A stretch of DNA of 45,165 bases, taken from positions 1 to 45,165 of the forward strand of contig NZ_QWDM01000025.1 of NCBI RefSeq assembly GCF_003996965.1, written 5' to 3'. The notes beneath the pieces are model-generated. The model was not told the DNA's origin and ran no database searches. It saw only the letters and a program-made list of their open reading frames with translations. Of the stretch, positions 9,220-16,994 are shown piece by piece (position 1 is the first letter of the stretch; each line of letters starts with the position of its first letter). Position numbers and translations under genes: made by a program. Source of the stretch: Flavobacterium cupreum (GTDB lineage Bacteria; Bacteroidota; Bacteroidia; Flavobacteriales; Flavobacteriaceae).

Positions 9220-9239
9220 TTGTCTACATTTTGTCTACA
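9220..9239 (+). promoter_or_regulatory. Tandem TTGTCTACA direct repeat, 11-bp spacing
   Basis: TTGTCTACA occurs at 9220-9228 and 9231-9239, again one helical turn (11 bp) apart, about 145 bp before the first eCIS gene. It may be an activator site for the eCIS operon. The core differs from the 11-bp iterons upstream of the regulator. No clear TAnnTTTG element could be placed between it and the gene. Confidence 0.4.
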
Positions 9240-9381
9240 AAAGCGTTACATTTTTACAGGATGTATACGAAAAGTACATTCTTAAAATCGCATCCGTGTT
9301 CCTTTCTAAAGTACTTTTACCAGTATAATCTGACTACCAGTTTGTTTGGTCCGTTCAGCCGAAATTTAGAATTACAGCACC

Positions 9382-9951
9382 ATGATACATCAGTCACTTC
9401 TATTTACGAATAAATTGCTGGGACAGTTTTTAAAAAACCGTTTTGGGCTCGACGAAGAAAAAATCGTCCTGAATTATCTTATTGATACCAATGGTGCGTT
9501 TCCGAAAGCCAACCAGAACAAAGTCGTTTTATCGTTGATTAATGTAGAGAAAGAAACCAATCAGCCCTTTTATATCAAAAACAAAAGACTCGAAAACGGC
9601 AATTATTCGAGTTTTAATCCCGTAGAAAAATACAATCTGGATATCCTGATCAGCAGCAATTTTGATGACTATACCGAATCCTTAAAATTCCTGGATGCTA
9701 TTATGTATTTTTTCCAGATCAACAATTATCTGGATGCCTCCTCCTCTTCGAGTATTCCCGACGGAATCACCAGACTGGAATTCGAATACGAAAAAATATC
9801 CTACCACCAGATGCACAGCTTATGGACGGCCATGGGGGCCAAATATCAGCCCTCCATCATTTACAAGATGAAACTGATTAAAGTTCAGGCGAATGAAATG
9901 ACCGAAATCATACCGGCGGTTACCAATACCAATAATAAGATCCTATCATGA
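9382..9951 (+). CDS. eCIS cap/terminator protein, DUF4255 (Pvc16/Afp16-like)
   Basis: This 189-aa protein begins MIHQSLLFTNKLLGQFLKNR and contains the DUF4255-type core: NKVVLSLINVEKE, YNLDILISSNFDDYTESLKF, and a C-terminal SLWTAMGAKYQPSIIYKMK. Members of this family cap the distal end of the contractile sheath and tube and set where polymerisation stops. As in many Bacteroidota eCIS loci it is the first structural gene. Its stop overlaps the next start by 4 nt (ATGA), so the two are translationally coupled. An alternative upstream frame at 9231-9413 was discarded. Family assignment is from motif memory. Confidence 0.82.
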   Translation: MIHQSLLFTNKLLGQFLKNRFGLDEEKIVLNYLIDTNGAFPKANQNKVVLSLINVEKETNQPFYIKNKRLENGNYSSFNPVEKYNLDILISSNFDDYTESLKFLDAIMYFFQINNYLDASSSSSIPDGITRLEFEYEKISYHQMHSLWTAMGAKYQPSIIYKMKLIKVQANEMTEIIPAVTNTNNKILS

Positions 9952-10784
9952 GTCAGAGCGTTTACATAAAAGCCTTTGATGTGATGGTATTCCATACTTT
10001 TTTTGATACCGGCAAATGCAACAGCCTGCATTTTATTCCGGACATAGCTACCGAAAAAATATTCCGGAAGTTTGGCCTGCGAATGAATCAGCTTTCCAAT
10101 GGATTTGAACTCTTTCTGAAATCCGGTTCATCGATCAGCGACACCTTAGCGTATATATCGAAAACCACATCACTGGACTATTTTGTGTTTAATATCCAGT
10201 CCGACAATCCTTTTTTTATGCTTTTCACGGCAATGCCCATCAATTTTCCGGGACAATTTACCTATACCAGCCAGGATCCGGAAAATCAGGACAACAACGG
10301 TACTGTAGTACTGCATGAAACCTTAGAACAGGAAAAATCAAATTTGTTTTTTGGTCAGCTAAAAATCTCCTTTGAAGATCTTAAAAAAACAGCTGATACT
10401 AGTCCGTTGCATTTCCAAATGAAGTTTACAGCCCGGGCAACGCAGTGGCAGTATTATGTCATTAATAAAAATTCAGTTCCGCTTCAAAATCCTGTTATTA
10501 ACGAAAAAGGAAAAATGCAGTTTGACGATCCGCAACAGGTCGTATTGCAGACGGGAGAAAAAGCCCTCCTTTTTACCTCCGGTGCCACTCCTATTGTGCT
10601 CAGCGAAAAACCAAAATATAAATTTGATCTCATCAGTACAAACGGATCAAACGAATCCGGTCCGAAAAACACAAAAGACAAAGTGCTCCTCAAAGGGCTG
10701 CCCGTTCCCGATGTTTCGCGGATTGGAATCATCGAAAACGCAGGAACTATTCAAGTTACATCACCCATGTATATTTATTTATAA
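9948..10784 (+). CDS. Conserved-type eCIS protein of unknown function (possible cap adaptor)
   Basis: This 278-aa protein has no signal peptide, no membrane segment and no family I can name. It has a mixed alpha/beta composition, including SVYIKAFDVMVFHTFFDTGK, LDYFVFNIQSDNPFFMLFTA and, near the C-terminus, VSRIGIIENAGTIQVTSPMY. The start overlaps the DUF4255 stop (ATGA), which implies tight co-expression with the cap protein. The gene lies between cap and sheath, so a role at the sheath or tube terminus is the simplest guess. That role is inferred from position alone. Confidence 0.6.
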   Translation: MSQSVYIKAFDVMVFHTFFDTGKCNSLHFIPDIATEKIFRKFGLRMNQLSNGFELFLKSGSSISDTLAYISKTTSLDYFVFNIQSDNPFFMLFTAMPINFPGQFTYTSQDPENQDNNGTVVLHETLEQEKSNLFFGQLKISFEDLKKTADTSPLHFQMKFTARATQWQYYVINKNSVPLQNPVINEKGKMQFDDPQQVVLQTGEKALLFTSGATPIVLSEKPKYKFDLISTNGSNESGPKNTKDKVLLKGLPVPDVSRIGIIENAGTIQVTSPMYIYL

Positions 10785-10821
10785 AAAACTATTTAAAAAT
10801 GAACCTTAAAAACTAAAATCA

Positions 10822-12399
10822 ATGAATTTATCTACCATCCAGACTCCTGGTGTTTATATTCAGGAATTAAATGCTTTTCCGAATTCCGTTGTAGCAGTGG
10901 CTACGGCAGTACCGGCATTTATTGGATACACACCACAAGCTTCTTACGAAGGGAAATCGTATACGAATGTTCCGGTAAGAATTACATCGTTTGCTGATTT
11001 TCAAGCCTTTTTTTGTTTTCCGGATCCACCGCTTCCTGCGAGTCCTGCCAAACAATACAGTCCTGAATATTACTTAGTACAGCAAAAAAGTCAGCCGCTA
11101 AAAGGCGATTATATGTTGATCTCAGGATCGTTCTATTCCATAGTTCCGGATCCTTCTACGGTGTATTACCTGTACAACAGTGTACGTCTTTTCTATGAAA
11201 ACGGCGGCGGCGACGCTTACATTGTATCGGTTGGATCCTACGGAACCCAGGCCAAAAAACCAATGACTCCGGGCACTCCGCTGATCAATCCGAACGTACA
11301 ACTTAACGATCTTACGACGGGTCTTGCCCTTTTAAAAAATGAGCCGGAACCGACCATGTACATCTGCCCTGAGGCAACTTTGTTAAGCGTAGCAGACAAT
11401 GGTACGCTTATGGAATCGATGCTTCTGCAGTGTACAACGATGCAGACGGCCATGTGCTTGTTTGACATTATTGGAGGTGATGATCCGGACCCGATTTTAT
11501 ACACGCAGGATATTGCTAACTTCAGAATGAACACCGGTTCTGTGGGACTGAATTACGGAATGGCCTACTACCCTTTTATCGGGACCACCATCATGCAAAA
11601 TTCGGATATTGATTATACGAATTTGTTTGGCGGAGACCTTAAACAATTAGAACCGATTATCAATCCGCCAAGTGCGCCCAATGCAAGTGTGGCGACCATT
11701 ATTGCCGGTATTCAGAATCCTGACAGTACATTAACGGTTACACAGAACAACAATGCCCTTTTAATTGCAAGTCAGACGTATTCCTTAATTATCAAACACG
11801 TGTTGAGTGATGCGAATATCCTTCCTCCAAGCGGGGCTATGGCCGGGGTGATTACCACCACAGACAATGCCGTTGGCCCATGGCAGGCACCTGCCAATAC
11901 TTCGATAGTTGGAGCGGCTTCATTGCCGATTTCTATTTCGGAAAGCCAGCAGGCCAATTTAAACGTGGATGCCGTTTCGGGTAAATCGATCAATGCGATC
12001 CGATTGTTCAACGGACTTGGTATTCTGATCTGGGGTGCCAGAACACTGGACGGAAACAGTCAGGACTGGAAATATATTCCGGTACGAAGAACAATGATCT
12101 TCCTCGAGCAATCCTGTAAACTGGCGGCTCAGGCGTATGTTTTCCAACCGAATGACAAAAATACCTGGGAAGCGGTAATTGCTATGATTTCAAGCTTTTT
12201 AACCTCCATCTGGAAACAGGGCGGTTTGCAGGGCGCGAGTGCCTCTGATGCTTTTTCCGTAGCCTGTGGACTGGGTTCGACCATGACCGGAGATGATATC
12301 CTGAACGGTTTTATGAATGTTACCGTAAAAGTAGCAGTCGTACATCCTGCGGAATTCATCGTGCTGACCTTTCAACAACAAATGGTAGCGTCCAGTTAA
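10822..12399 (+). CDS. Contractile sheath protein (Pvc2/Afp2-like)
   Basis: This 525-aa protein has the canonical tail-sheath N-terminus (TPGVYIQELNAFPNSVVAVA, then VPAFIGYTPQA) and a typical C-terminal segment (GIRTL-like GARTLDGNSQDWKYIPVRRT, then VVHPAEFIVLTFQQQM). These ends form the sheath handshake strands in contractile tails. It is the only sheath gene here, whereas Afp and PVC encode several, so this particle probably has a homogeneous sheath as in AlgoCIS. It follows a 37-bp AT-rich spacer and precedes the tube gene. Confidence 0.93.
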   Translation: MNLSTIQTPGVYIQELNAFPNSVVAVATAVPAFIGYTPQASYEGKSYTNVPVRITSFADFQAFFCFPDPPLPASPAKQYSPEYYLVQQKSQPLKGDYMLISGSFYSIVPDPSTVYYLYNSVRLFYENGGGDAYIVSVGSYGTQAKKPMTPGTPLINPNVQLNDLTTGLALLKNEPEPTMYICPEATLLSVADNGTLMESMLLQCTTMQTAMCLFDIIGGDDPDPILYTQDIANFRMNTGSVGLNYGMAYYPFIGTTIMQNSDIDYTNLFGGDLKQLEPIINPPSAPNASVATIIAGIQNPDSTLTVTQNNNALLIASQTYSLIIKHVLSDANILPPSGAMAGVITTTDNAVGPWQAPANTSIVGAASLPISISESQQANLNVDAVSGKSINAIRLFNGLGILIWGARTLDGNSQDWKYIPVRRTMIFLEQSCKLAAQAYVFQPNDKNTWEAVIAMISSFLTSIWKQGGLQGASASDAFSVACGLGSTMTGDDILNGFMNVTVKVAVVHPAEFIVLTFQQQMVASS

Positions 12400-12449
12400 G
12401 CCGCAACCCTCTCAATTTAAGTAAATTTTTAATTTAAAAATAAAATATT

Positions 12450-12920
12450 ATGCCAACAGATGATGGAAGCGTACAAGGCGCAACGTGGCCGATGCCTAAG
12501 TTTAGGTTTGAAGTAGATCTTGGAACCGAACTGACTAAAGTAGCTTTTCAGGAAGTTACAGGAATGGATGTCGAAAATCAGATTATAGAATACCGTAAAA
12601 GTAACAGTCCGCTTTTTTCTGTCGAAAAAATGCCCGGAATTACCAAATACGGCAATATTACCATGAAACGCGGCATCTTCGTAAACGATAATACGTTTTG
12701 GGACTGGCATCAGCAGGTCGTGATGAACACGATTAAAAGAAGAACAGTGCTGATCAAATTACTGGACGAAAAAGGAAATGTCACCATGCAATGGACACTC
12801 AACAATGCCTGGCCGACCAAAATTACCAGTACAGACCTGAAATCTGATGGAAATGAAGTGGCCGTAGACACGATAGAAATTGCACACGAACAATTAATCA
12901 TTAAAAACGGTGGCAAATAG
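12450..12920 (+). CDS. Inner tube protein (Pvc1/Afp1-like, gp19/Hcp fold)
   Basis: This 156-aa protein has the hallmarks of the T4 gp19-like tube family: FEVDLGTELTKVAFQEVTGM near the N-terminus, a central NITMKRGIF segment, and MQWTLNNAWPTKI followed by TIEIAHEQL. It forms the stacked hexameric rings of the tube through which cargo is carried. It sits directly after the sheath gene. The downstream tube-like gene starts 11 nt before its stop. A 50-bp AT-rich spacer separates it from the sheath gene and may let the two abundant proteins be translated independently. Confidence 0.92.
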   Translation: MPTDDGSVQGATWPMPKFRFEVDLGTELTKVAFQEVTGMDVENQIIEYRKSNSPLFSVEKMPGITKYGNITMKRGIFVNDNTFWDWHQQVVMNTIKRRTVLIKLLDEKGNVTMQWTLNNAWPTKITSTDLKSDGNEVAVDTIEIAHEQLIIKNGGK

Positions 12921-13377
12921 CGATTATCCGGTTAGCTTTTATTTTACCCTTTCTTTTTCAGGTGTAGATGCGGCTTTCAAGGAAGTATCCGGTATTTCTA
13001 AAGAGTTAAGCATGGAAGAAATTGTCTGCGGAGGCGAAAACAGGTTTAAATACCGCCTCCCAACGGTTTCCAACAGTCAGAACTTAGTTCTCAAGAGAGC
13101 GATTGTTCCCGTCGGATCCCAATTGGTAAACTGGTGCGCCAACTGTATTGATCAGGGATTATCGAATCCGATCCAGCCGCACAATGTGATACTGAGCCTG
13201 CTCAATGCAAGCGGTATTGTCTGTATGCAATGGACGTTCAATAATGCCTATCCGGTTAAATATTCCGTTTCTGACTTAAACTCCCAGGAAAGCGGCATTG
13301 CCATAGAATCTATTGAACTGGCTTATACCTATTTCAATATTTCATCGAAAACAACTTTTGATAATCTTTTTACCTAG
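12910..13377 (+). CDS. Tube-initiator protein (Pvc5/Afp5-like)
   Basis: This 155-aa paralogue of the preceding tube protein has FYFTLSFSGVDAAFKEVSGI, NLVLKRAIV and MQWTFNNAYPVKYSVSDLNS matching the equivalent tube segments. In Afp and PVC the second tube-like gene encodes the layer joining the tube to the spike hub. The start overlaps the tube stop by 11 nt, so expression is coupled. Assignment as initiator rather than a second main tube protein rests on order (before the LysM adaptor and spike). Confidence 0.85.
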   Translation: MANSDYPVSFYFTLSFSGVDAAFKEVSGISKELSMEEIVCGGENRFKYRLPTVSNSQNLVLKRAIVPVGSQLVNWCANCIDQGLSNPIQPHNVILSLLNASGIVCMQWTFNNAYPVKYSVSDLNSQESGIAIESIELAYTYFNISSKTTFDNLFT

Positions 13378-13382
13378 TACGT

Positions 13383-13553
13383 ATGCCAATCGAAATAAGA
13401 GAACTCATTATCAAAACAGAGATCGTCAGTACCAATGCGAAGCACTCTTCCGTGTCCAAAGAGAAAGAATTGTCCCTTTTAAGGAAACAATTACTCGAGG
13501 AATGCAAAAGGCTAATCGCAGAGAAAAATCAGGTCAACAGTTATAAACGTTAA
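13383..13553 (+). CDS. 56-aa DUF5908-like small eCIS protein (Pvc6/Afp6 position)
   Basis: An ATG five bases after the tube-initiator stop opens a 56-codon frame that starts MPIEIRELIIKTEIV and ends at the TAA at 13551-13553, 11 nt before the LysM gene. The MPIEIREL(V/I)IK start is, as I recall, the signature of DUF5908, a family of about 55 aa found in Bacteroidota eCIS loci. The second half (KEKELSLLRKQLLEECKRLI) is an amphipathic charged helix. The position between the Pvc5-like and Pvc7-like genes matches the small pvc6/afp6 gene. Its role in the particle is unknown. The gene is short enough to be missed by a 60-aa cutoff. Confidence 0.82.
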   Translation: MPIEIRELIIKTEIVSTNAKHSSVSKEKELSLLRKQLLEECKRLIAEKNQVNSYKR

Positions 13554-13564
13554 AGAATACAGCA

Positions 13565-14242
13565 ATGGCAGGTTTAGAATTAATGAAAATCACGGGATAC
13601 ACGGACGAGGAATTTCAAAACAAATTCGCCGGAAATCCGTATGCTTTTATGATCAACCCGGAATCAATCAAGGTTCAAAAAAGCATTGAGTACAACGAAC
13701 AGCAGGCGCCGGCTACCAGCTCGGCTTCGCAAAAGTACAAAAGTACCCCAAGTGATAAATTAAGTTTTGAAATTGTCATTGACTGTACGGGTGTTGTGGA
13801 TGCCAAACGTGTGGATATGGCGAAGGAAATAACCGCTTTAGAAACGATTATTTACACCTACAACGGTAAAATTCACCGTCCCAACTTTGTAAAAGTGCAA
13901 TGGGGACAGAATATTACTTTTAATGGCGTCCTGGATTCCATCGACATTTCGTATACGCTCTTTAAACCGGACGGAAGTCCGCTGAGGGCCAAAATATCGT
14001 TGTCCTTCAGCCAGTACATTTCTCCCAAAACAGTCACCATGACCGATGCGCCCGAGTCTCCGGACTTAACGCATATCGTTACGGTATCTGATGGAATGTC
14101 CTTGCCCCAATTGTGCCTGCAAACCTGGAATGATGATTCGATGTACGTACAAGTGGCACAATACAACAAACTGAATAAGTTCCGAAACCTGAGCGGGATT
14201 GATAAATTAATATTTCCTCCTGTAATTCCTTCCCACTCATGA
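13565..14242 (+). CDS. LysM-containing baseplate/spike adaptor (Pvc7/Afp7-like)
   Basis: This 225-aa protein has an N-terminal CIS tube-adaptor region (KFAGNPYAFMINPESIKVQK, then LSFEIVIDCTG and VKVQWGQNITFNGVLDSIDI) and a C-terminal LysM module at about residues 168-222 (HIVTVSDGMSLPQLCLQTWN, ending LSGIDKLIFPPVI). The family links the spike hub to the tube initiator, and in particles the LysM works as a protein-binding module. Its stop overlaps the spike start (ATGA), so translation is coupled. Confidence 0.88.
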   Translation: MAGLELMKITGYTDEEFQNKFAGNPYAFMINPESIKVQKSIEYNEQQAPATSSASQKYKSTPSDKLSFEIVIDCTGVVDAKRVDMAKEITALETIIYTYNGKIHRPNFVKVQWGQNITFNGVLDSIDISYTLFKPDGSPLRAKISLSFSQYISPKTVTMTDAPESPDLTHIVTVSDGMSLPQLCLQTWNDDSMYVQVAQYNKLNKFRNLSGIDKLIFPPVIPSHS

Positions 14243-16038
14243 GTACTTCAAGCGAAATAAAAGCCGGCGGAATCGCAACTTTCTCCATTCAGGTGGGTGG
14301 CAGCACCATACCTGATGAGCTGAGCGTGCTTTCTGTTCATATCGAAAAAAGCGTCAACAGCATTGCCTTTGCCAAAATTGTGATTTTAGACGGAGAAGCC
14401 AGTACGGGAGAATTTGAGGCGAGTTCTTCGGCCACTTTTGTTCCCGGGGCAGCGATTAGTATCCTGGCGGGTTACGATGCGGTTAATACCGTTATTTTTA
14501 GCGGCGTCATCATGAGCCAGTCTATTCGTATTGACAGCCTCGTAGGATCGGCTTTGGAAATCGAATGTCGCGATGCGGCAGTCAAAATGATTGTGGGCCG
14601 AAAAAGCCTGACGTATTCGAATCAAAAAGACAGCGATATCATTTCGTCCATCATAGGAACCTATTCCGGATTAAGTGCCAATGTTACGGCCACCGCGACC
14701 ACCTGGCCGGAACAGGTACAATATTATGTAACGGACTGGGACTATATTCTCGCTCTTGCCGAAACCAACGGGTTAATTGTAACGACCATCAACGGTAAAG
14801 TTTCCGTAACGGCTCCCGATAGTGATACCAGTTCTGTGCTTACGGTAACGTATGGGGATAATTTACTTGAATTTAATGCCAAACTAAACGCTGTGAATCA
14901 GTTAGGAAATGTAACAGCTAATACCTGGGATTATAAAAATCAGGTGGTCATCAATAGTGAGGCGACACCTAATGTAAGCGGATCAGGGAATTTAAGTTCT
15001 CAAAAATTATCCGAGGTTATCGGACTTTCCGCTTTCCAGCTGCAGACCTCAGGACCAATGGAAACCGCTGATTTAACGACCTGGTCGAAAGCGCAAATCA
15101 TTAAAAGTGAATATTCCAAAATAACCGGTGAAGCCAAATTTCAGGGAACCAACCTGATTGATCCCGGAAAATACATGACTTTCAGTGGTGTCGGGGATCG
15201 TTTTAACGGCGATTACCTCATCGCGGGCGTTGTGCATGACCTTTCACAGGGAAACTGGATTTCTGAAGTCTATTTGGGCATTTCGCCGCTTTGGTTTACC
15301 GAAAAACCGGATGTAATGTCCCCGCCGGCTTCCGGGCTTATTCCGGGCGCGAGGGGTTTGTTCAACGGAACCGTAAAACAAATGTATGAAGATCCCGATT
15401 CGCAATTCCGGATTCTGGTCAATGTGCCTTTGTTTGATGCCAATGGTGCGGGAATCTGGGCCAGACTGTCCAATTTTTATTCGACCAGTGGTGCCGGAGT
15501 CTTCTTTTTGCCCGAAGTCGGAGACGAAGTTATTCTTGGTTTCTTAAACGAAGATCCGCGCTATCCTGTCATTCTGGGCAGTTTATACAGCGGTACGAAA
15601 ATAAAACCGTTTACAGGCCTGGAACCCAACGAAAAAAATTCAGTCAAAGCCATTGTATCCAAATCCGGGATTTCAATCCAGTTTGATGACGAGAATATTG
15701 TCTGGACTATTGCCACACCCAATAAAAATACGATCATCATCAGCGATAAGGATAAGAAAATCACCGTCAGTGATCAGAACCAAAACACGCTGGTCATGTC
15801 GGAAAGCGGCATTGATTTGTCCAGTCAAAAAGACATTAGCATTTCGGCACAGCAAAATGTCAGCATCAAAGGCATGCAGGGCGTTACTATCGAATCCAGT
15901 GGCGGCGATGTAGCCACAAAAGGCCTGAATATTAAAGACAATGCCGACATGCAATATTCCGCTCAGGGCGGACAAATGGCGCAGGTTTCAGGAGGAATGG
16001 AGTTAACGCTGAAAGGCGCGATGGTGATGATTAATTAA
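14239..16038 (+). CDS. VgrG/gp27-gp5-like spike protein (Pvc8/Afp8-like)
   Basis: This 599-aa protein begins with a gp27-like hub (about residues 1-350: VLSVHIEKSVNSIAFAKIVI, then ALEIECRDAAVKMIVGRKSL). An OB-fold phage baseplate V domain follows from about 368 (GLFNGTVKQMYEDPDSQFRI, then VGDEVILGFLNEDPRYPVIL). The C-terminus is a repetitive beta-helical stretch (KDISISAQQNVSIKGMQGVT) like the gp5 needle. No extra C-terminal toxin domain is present. The protein trimerises to form the piercing spike that carries the PAAR tip. After it comes the only large spacer in the core structural block, filled with tandem repeats. Confidence 0.92.
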   Translation: MSTSSEIKAGGIATFSIQVGGSTIPDELSVLSVHIEKSVNSIAFAKIVILDGEASTGEFEASSSATFVPGAAISILAGYDAVNTVIFSGVIMSQSIRIDSLVGSALEIECRDAAVKMIVGRKSLTYSNQKDSDIISSIIGTYSGLSANVTATATTWPEQVQYYVTDWDYILALAETNGLIVTTINGKVSVTAPDSDTSSVLTVTYGDNLLEFNAKLNAVNQLGNVTANTWDYKNQVVINSEATPNVSGSGNLSSQKLSEVIGLSAFQLQTSGPMETADLTTWSKAQIIKSEYSKITGEAKFQGTNLIDPGKYMTFSGVGDRFNGDYLIAGVVHDLSQGNWISEVYLGISPLWFTEKPDVMSPPASGLIPGARGLFNGTVKQMYEDPDSQFRILVNVPLFDANGAGIWARLSNFYSTSGAGVFFLPEVGDEVILGFLNEDPRYPVILGSLYSGTKIKPFTGLEPNEKNSVKAIVSKSGISIQFDDENIVWTIATPNKNTIIISDKDKKITVSDQNQNTLVMSESGIDLSSQKDISISAQQNVSIKGMQGVTIESSGGDVATKGLNIKDNADMQYSAQGGQMAQVSGGMELTLKGAMVMIN

Positions 16039-16043
16039 GAAGA

Positions 16044-16123
16044 AGGTTCTGAGGTTCTGAGGGGCTAAGGTTCTGAGGTTTTTAGGTTCAAAGGGGCAGA
16101 GGTTCAGAGGGACAAAGGTTTTT
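16044..16123 (+). repeat. Octanucleotide tandem repeat, 10 degenerate units
   Basis: Starting 6 bp after the spike stop, the sequence parses into ten 8-mers all beginning AGG or AGGG: AGGTTCTG, AGGTTCTG, AGGGGCTA, AGGTTCTG, AGGTTTTT, AGGTTCAA and so on. The first AGG of each unit is invariant. The tract is strongly purine-biased on the coding strand and non-coding on both strands by composition. Confidence 0.8.
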
Positions 16124-16156
16124 AGCTTGGCGTCTTTGCGACTTTGTGTGAGAAAA

Positions 16157-16261
16157 AGAGTATAGAATATAGAGTATAGAGTATAGAGTATGGAATAAAG
16201 AGTAAAGAGTAAAGACAAACGATCAAACAACAAACAACAAACAACAAACAATAAACAACAA
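16157..16261 (+). repeat. Heptanucleotide tandem repeat, 15 units, abutting the PAAR start
   Basis: Fifteen 7-mers run without interruption. Five are of AGAGTAT type, then GGAATAA, AGAGTAA twice, AGACAAA, CGATCAA, and five are of ACAACAA type (one ACAATAA). Only ACCC separates the last unit from the PAAR ATG at 16266, so the tract supplies the whole ribosome-binding region. The repeat type drifts along the tract, which suggests repeated slippage or expansion. Between the two tracts (16124-16156) is a fragment of the CTTTGCGACTTTGTG intergenic repeat family. Confidence 0.85.
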
Positions 16262-16265
16262 ACCC

Positions 16266-16565
16266 ATGCCACCAGCTGCACGATTAACAGATTTTCATGA
16301 ATGTCCGATGGTTACTCCTGCTGTTCCGCCGGTTCCCCACGTTGGCGGGCCAATAATTGGTGTAGGAGAACCAACGGTTCTTATCGTTGGATTACCGGCA
16401 GCGAGGGTCGGTGACATGCTGGTTTGTGTCGGGCCGCCGGATTCGATCATAAAAGGATCGGCAACTGTAATGATAGGCGGATTACCTGCCGCAAGAATGG
16501 GAGATCAGACTGCTCATGGGGGATCCATTGTCCTTGGAGCTTTTAATGTAATGATCGGTGGATAG
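16266..16565 (+). CDS. PAAR-domain spike tip (Pvc10/Afp10-like)
   Basis: This 99-aa protein is essentially a bare PAAR domain: the start MPPAARLTDFHECPM, internal GLPAARVGDMLVCVGPPD and GGLPAARMGDQTAHGG, and the end VMIGG. PAAR proteins bind zinc and cap the spike trimer as a sharp tip. No C-terminal extension is present, so it carries no fused effector. Its ATG follows a heptamer repeat tract directly. Its last codons overlap the GTG start of the gp25 gene by 8 nt. Confidence 0.93.
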   Translation: MPPAARLTDFHECPMVTPAVPPVPHVGGPIIGVGEPTVLIVGLPAARVGDMLVCVGPPDSIIKGSATVMIGGLPAARMGDQTAHGGSIVLGAFNVMIGG

Positions 16566-16992
16566 TACAGAAGATAAAAGAGAAAACACCTTTTTAGGTT
16601 CGGGATGGGCTTTTCCCGTGTCTTTTTCTGTGGGTAATTACCAGCTTAATACGTCTTCCAATGAAACGAATATCAACGAGTCTATCAATATTATCCTCAA
16701 TACCCGCAAGGGAGAGCGTACACTGGAAGCCAATTTTGGTTCCGGTTTACAGCAATTTATGTTCAGAAAAATTGATCCGAATTTAAAAGGCGAAATTATA
16801 GAAACCATCAAGTTTTCCTTATTGCGCTATGAACCCAGAATACTGGTACAGGAAGTGCGGGTTGCCACCACGGACCTGACGAATGGTGTAATCGAAATAC
16901 TGATCATTTACATCTATTCGCAAACTAATACCAGACATAATTATGTATTTCCATTTCACCTGAAGGAAGGAACCAATTTATCCCGAAAATAA
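16558..16992 (+). CDS. Baseplate wedge protein, T4 gp25-like (Pvc9/Afp9-like)
   Basis: This 144-aa protein has the gp25/lysozyme-related wedge signature: FLGSGWAFPVSFS near the N-terminus, NINESINIILNTRKGER, and RILVQEVRVAT in the second half. It starts with GTG at 16558, inside the end of the PAAR gene. No in-frame ATG precedes the conserved FLGSGW segment, so the GTG is the best start. The protein joins the baseplate wedge to the sheath. The next gene starts 2 nt after its stop. Confidence 0.9.
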   Translation: MDSTEDKRENTFLGSGWAFPVSFSVGNYQLNTSSNETNINESINIILNTRKGERTLEANFGSGLQQFMFRKIDPNLKGEIIETIKFSLLRYEPRILVQEVRVATTDLTNGVIEILIIYIYSQTNTRHNYVFPFHLKEGTNLSRK

Positions 16993-16994
16993 TA

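Noticed and set aside
9231..9413. 60-codon plus-strand frame upstream of the cap gene
   Set aside because: It starts at a non-ATG codon inside the TTGTCTACA repeat and overlaps the cap gene by 32 nt. Composition is not gene-like.
10456..10809. 117-codon plus-strand frame overlapping the unknown cap-side gene
   Set aside because: It lies in another frame of a well-supported gene, with Lys/Pro-rich random composition.
16003..16281. Minus-strand 92-codon frame with repeated LYSILYTLYSI-type text
   Set aside because: It is the complement of the 7-mer and 8-mer tandem repeats, not a membrane protein.
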